Source: Mytilus californianus (lineage: Eukaryota; Mollusca; Bivalvia; Mytilida; Mytilidae). Taken from it: 64,000 nucleotides of DNA. The position numbers were made by a program, and so were the translations under genes. Positions 60,481-64,000 of the stretch are shown piece by piece. Where the stretch lies: the NCBI RefSeq assembly GCF_021869535.1, contig NW_026262668.1, forward strand, positions 72,995,558-73,059,557, written 5' to 3'. The notes beneath the pieces were generated by a model, which did no database searches, was not told where the DNA came from, and worked only from the letters and a program-made list of their open reading frames with translations. How positions within the stretch are numbered: the stretch's first letter is position 1; the number at the start of each line of letters is the position of its first letter.

Positions 60481-62781
60481 ATGAACAAAATGTAATCCAT
60501 TAGCCATAGCAGTCGATTAAATCTAATGGCGGAAGATAAAACTTACCATGAAACTTCATTCTTTCCCATACCATATCAAACAGGTTAAATACTTTTCAAT
60601 TTCTTAGATGCATAATTTGAATAGAAATGGAATGAACCTATTTATGTCTTTTTGATTTGTGTTGGTTTTTTGGGGGGTGGTGCTGTCTTACTGACGATTA
60701 GTATACCCACATCTCTTTTTATTCACTAAAATTTATTGTTTTGGTTGTATGAATATATTACTAGTTTCTTTTAAAAGTACAAATGAATGTTATACAGAAG
60801 TATAGCAAATTTGTCATTTACCATTATATTCAATCGACTCCGAACTCGTTAAGGACATAAATGAAAGTAAACATGAAATTGAAAGTAATTTAAGAAAAAA
60901 ACAGGTCATTAATGCCTTTATCGACCTTCATTTTAACACATTATTTCAAACCATGTCTACGGAATATAGTATTGTCGGACGAACGCGTGATGGACGACCG
61001 TATCATGCGTTCCTGGTCCACATGTTTATAATCAATACGTAGAAGTTTTTAACAATTATTTATGCAATTGAGAGGCGCAAATGCGATTCGGATGAACATA
61101 ATAACCTTCGCTTGGAAATTTAACCTGGACACGTTAAAAGATACAATCTGTGAAATCTGAACATACTTAAATACCAAATAGTTAGCACTCACTGGGCACA
61201 GAATGCTCAAAATATCACATTTTACACACACTCGTCTCATTTGAAATTGTTTAAGAGCGGAAAGAGCCATTACAAGTGATATATCCCAAACTGTATGTAA
61301 GTTATAAAGGCGAAATTAAGTTTTGTAAATTTGTAAAATAACTAACGAATTTATTTCCCTCACAGAGTATGCATCATAAGCTGCATGATTTTGTTCTTTT
61401 CAACTCGTAATATAATTTTGATTATAACTACTTTAAATTTCGTTGAAGTCTGGATTGAAACATATTTAGATAATGTTATATTGCTGTTAAATTCATGATT
61501 AATTGTTGACTGTGCATATCAAATTATTCAACGTGAATAAAATAGAAAGTGAAGTTCGAAAAGTTAATAATGTTTAAGTGAGACCATAGTAATAAGGTTC
61601 ACAGCAAATATAGAGAAAGACATAAAGTGTTATTACATCTATGTCATGATTGACAATGACACGAAAAACTAATAAGGCGACATATAGATAACTTCTTAAA
61701 CAAATAAGTTAAATGCAAAGTCAAAGAGTTGTTAAACCATATACATGAAATAGTTGAATCATCATGTCGATGGGGGATATATTTGTGTTTTCATTGCACT
61801 ATTTTAGGAGTACAGGCTCTTTCACTTGACACTTTTGATCAATGAGATGATTTTTCTATTTACAGTTTTAACAGGCTCTTAAGTTTTGCACTTTCTATTT
61901 GTCTCTGGGGGCATATCAAATCTAGTGTTAAGTTCTTTATGATTGATGGTTGCTTTTGCAATAACATTATAAGATAGATACAATTGTACCAATACCTAGA
62001 TTTTTCAGTCTCAACCAGAAGTAACCATACAATTAAAAATGAACAACAACCTCATGATTATCCATCCCCATATATTTATGTTATGCATATGTCATATTCA
62101 CGGACTGATAAAGCATTTGGTATTGATAATACACATTTTAAGTTCGACCTTTAAAGTATCAAAAATTTACACATATGAAAGAAGTGGAAATACAATCATG
62201 TTAAAAAAAAGTTTTTTTTTTTACTAAATATACCATTTTTCATTCAAATAAAATTCTTCCGCCACCAATCATATTCTAGCTCACTACCTCCAGTTTTATT
62301 CTAACTGAGGGACGTACACTCACTGTACAAAGTCCACTTAGGCTTGCCAAAATATCCGTTACATCTACTGTTTACCGTGTAATTTGACTTCGTGTGGTAT
62401 TAAAAAGATACAATATACGTTTGTACAATTTCTATGAATTTCCATTGTAAATTTCAAATTCATTCTTTATGTACATTAAAGACTGGCTACTACATGTGCC
62501 GAGGAAATCAATCAAAGCGATATTTTTAAATTAAAGCAAACTAAGTCATGTGTTCTATTCTTTATTAAAAATGTATTTTAAGTAACATGACTTTAAAATT
62601 TAGTTTATTTCATGTAACAGATTATCTAAACTTTGGCTACAGAACAAAACATTTTTAACATTGATTATTTATTTGACATATTATCAATATTAAGATATCA
62701 ATATTTCAACAATGCTAAAACTAAATGTTCGTGTCATTCTTTCTTCTTAGATAAAATGAGAAAAGAAATAATAACTTGGTA
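60481..62781. other. intergenic, nothing recognised
   Basis: 2.3 kb of AT-rich DNA without a supported gene, repeat or RNA. The minus-strand frame at 61049-61270 has no motif. Confidence 0.4.
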
Positions 62782-62932
62782 GATAATATTCACCAGAAAC
62801 TAGGTAGGATTTTTTTCGGCGACTATCATTTTTCAATCATTTGTATATTATTATAAGATAATATTCAGCAGAAACTAGGTAGGATTTTTTTTCGGCGACT
62901 ATCATTTTTCAACCATTTGTATATTGTTATAA
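62782..62932 (+). repeat. 75-bp tandem duplication
   Basis: Copies 62782-62856 and 62857-62932 differ at a few bases and one T-run step; both contain 'CAGAAACTAGGTAGGATTTT' or nearly so and 'TCGGCGACTATCATTTTTCA'. Recent local duplication. Confidence 0.9.
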
Positions 62933-63104
62933 AACACTTTGTAAAAATATTTTTCTAGACGTCACTTTAAATACTCTGTTTGTTTGCTTTGGTTTTGTTT
63001 GTTCTATTTTTTTCAGCTTTAATTGATATTTCTTTTCCGGCTCTGCAGTGATAGATACATATATAAAATTGTTCCCATCAGTTCTTCAGCCGCACTGATG
63101 GATT

Positions 63105-63265
63105 GGTCGGTCGGGGATGTAAAGTTGTCACTTTTCAAAATCGTCTACGCTCGCTATCTCGAATTAGTTGATTGTCATAGTATCTCAGTGGTTCAACTTT
63201 TATGTCATTTGGTCTTTGGTGGAGAGTTTTCTCATTGAATTGTCAATCATGACAAATCTTCTTAT
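63105..63265 (+). repeat. reverse-transcriptase remnant fused to a mussel dispersed repeat
   Basis: 63109-63199 translates as V-K-L-S-L-F-K-I-V-Y-A-R-Y-L-E-L-V-D-C-H-S-I-S-V, a decayed match to the end of the 32699 fragment. 63205-63265 is the 'CATTTGGTCTTTGGTGGAGA' end of the 60195 repeat family. Confidence 0.5.
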
Positions 63266-64000
63266 TTCTATATTGTAGTGTTCGTTGTTGGTTGTCTGTG
63301 TGTCTATTATTTTTCGGAGCAGAGGGTGTTGGTGGTTGAAATTTATCTGTTGTGCTGTCCAGTATTTTGGGGATATATGTTTTCCTTCAAGTTTTTTATG
63401 TATGATGCCAAACATGAATTGTTTCCCCTGTCTAATCACACTATAAGATCATTTTTTTGGCAATTTTTGAATTCTGGTCGTTTATACCCATAGTATTATC
63501 TTTTCCTGGAAATTATATTTTAAATGGCATACATATATTACCGTTAATTTTTTTATGGACCACTCGATTTGTTTAAGTGTTCATCATTTATCTGAAAACG
63601 TATAGTACTTTATACTTTGCATAGTTACTGTATGTTAAAAAAATGTATTAATATAAAACATCATTTAAATCATTTTAGCAGTGTGCCAACGAAAATCTGA
63701 GATTAAATATAGTACTTTATACTAACATATGAATTAGATTCAATACTAATTGATGAATTAAATCTTTACTCTTGACAATCTAAACATAAACTCGGTAAGT
63801 AGTCTTGTATAAACATATCCATTGAAAAGTAAGAAAGTGAACAGTTTAACACGTACATGTTTTTATTCACATTAGTTAAATACGTTTAATGTGATATAAA
63901 TCGGTTGTTTACAGACCAAACTATTTACTTAAATTTATATAAATTTGACCGATTTAGAGGTGGCACAACCTTTTAATATATAATAATGTATGGGAATGGT
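63266..64000. other. intergenic, nothing recognised
   Basis: AT-rich to the window end; no gene. Confidence 0.4.

Overview
This is an AT-rich animal nuclear window. The organism is most likely a marine bivalve of the mussel type (Mytilus-like). That rests on the dispersed-repeat content, recognised from memory: a degraded 'GTGGAGCAGG/GCTCAGT' repeat, an 'ATGAGACAACTCTCCAC' repeat, tRNA-derived SINEs ending in (TCAA)n, and a reverse-transcriptase family common in bivalves. Genes have introns with GT..AG borders, there is no operon structure, and no rRNA or free-standing tRNA gene was seen.

Layout. 1-10.2 kb: no gene; diverged direct repeats, short tandem repeats, hairpins and a possible TIR-bounded segment. 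10.27-11.81 kb (+): a 513-residue multi-pass membrane protein with a very cysteine-rich loop, read from one exon. 12.7-13.7 kb: a SINE with a poly-C tract, then other repeats. 14.03-19.53 kb: three head-to-tail, nearly identical units of about 1.83 kb. Each carries the upstream region and the first 67 codons of a CARD-domain gene. Only the third unit runs on into an intact reading frame (19.33-20.78 kb). 21-26 kb: dispersed repeats. 26.05-29.34 kb (+): a small two-exon basic Ser/Thr/Pro-rich protein of unknown function. 31.6-35.8 kb: a nested repeat compound with reverse-transcriptase fragments; an inverted relative lies at 45.8-47.9 kb. 39.1-40.65 kb: a broken DUF3504 (Crypton-derived) gene between two related foldback elements. 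41.84-44.56 kb (+): a membrane-anchored copper amine oxidase with all diagnostic residues. 48.48-48.93 kb: a short element with perfect 18-bp inverted ends. 49.26-54.70 kb: a 539-bp satellite array. 55.58-55.84 kb: an intact-looking SINE. 56.77-60.19 kb (-): a 5'-truncated, frameshifted non-LTR retrotransposon. 60.2-64 kb: repeats and no gene.

No set of genes here forms one pathway. The strongest unexpected signals are two. The satellite array has an A/T variant that alternates strictly from one monomer to the next, so its real unit is a 1,078-bp dimer. The CARD gene has had its 5' end tandemly triplicated, leaving two upstream copies that encode a CARD cut in the middle. Nothing could be searched, so family names come from motif recognition, and exon limits come from splice consensus and frame alone.
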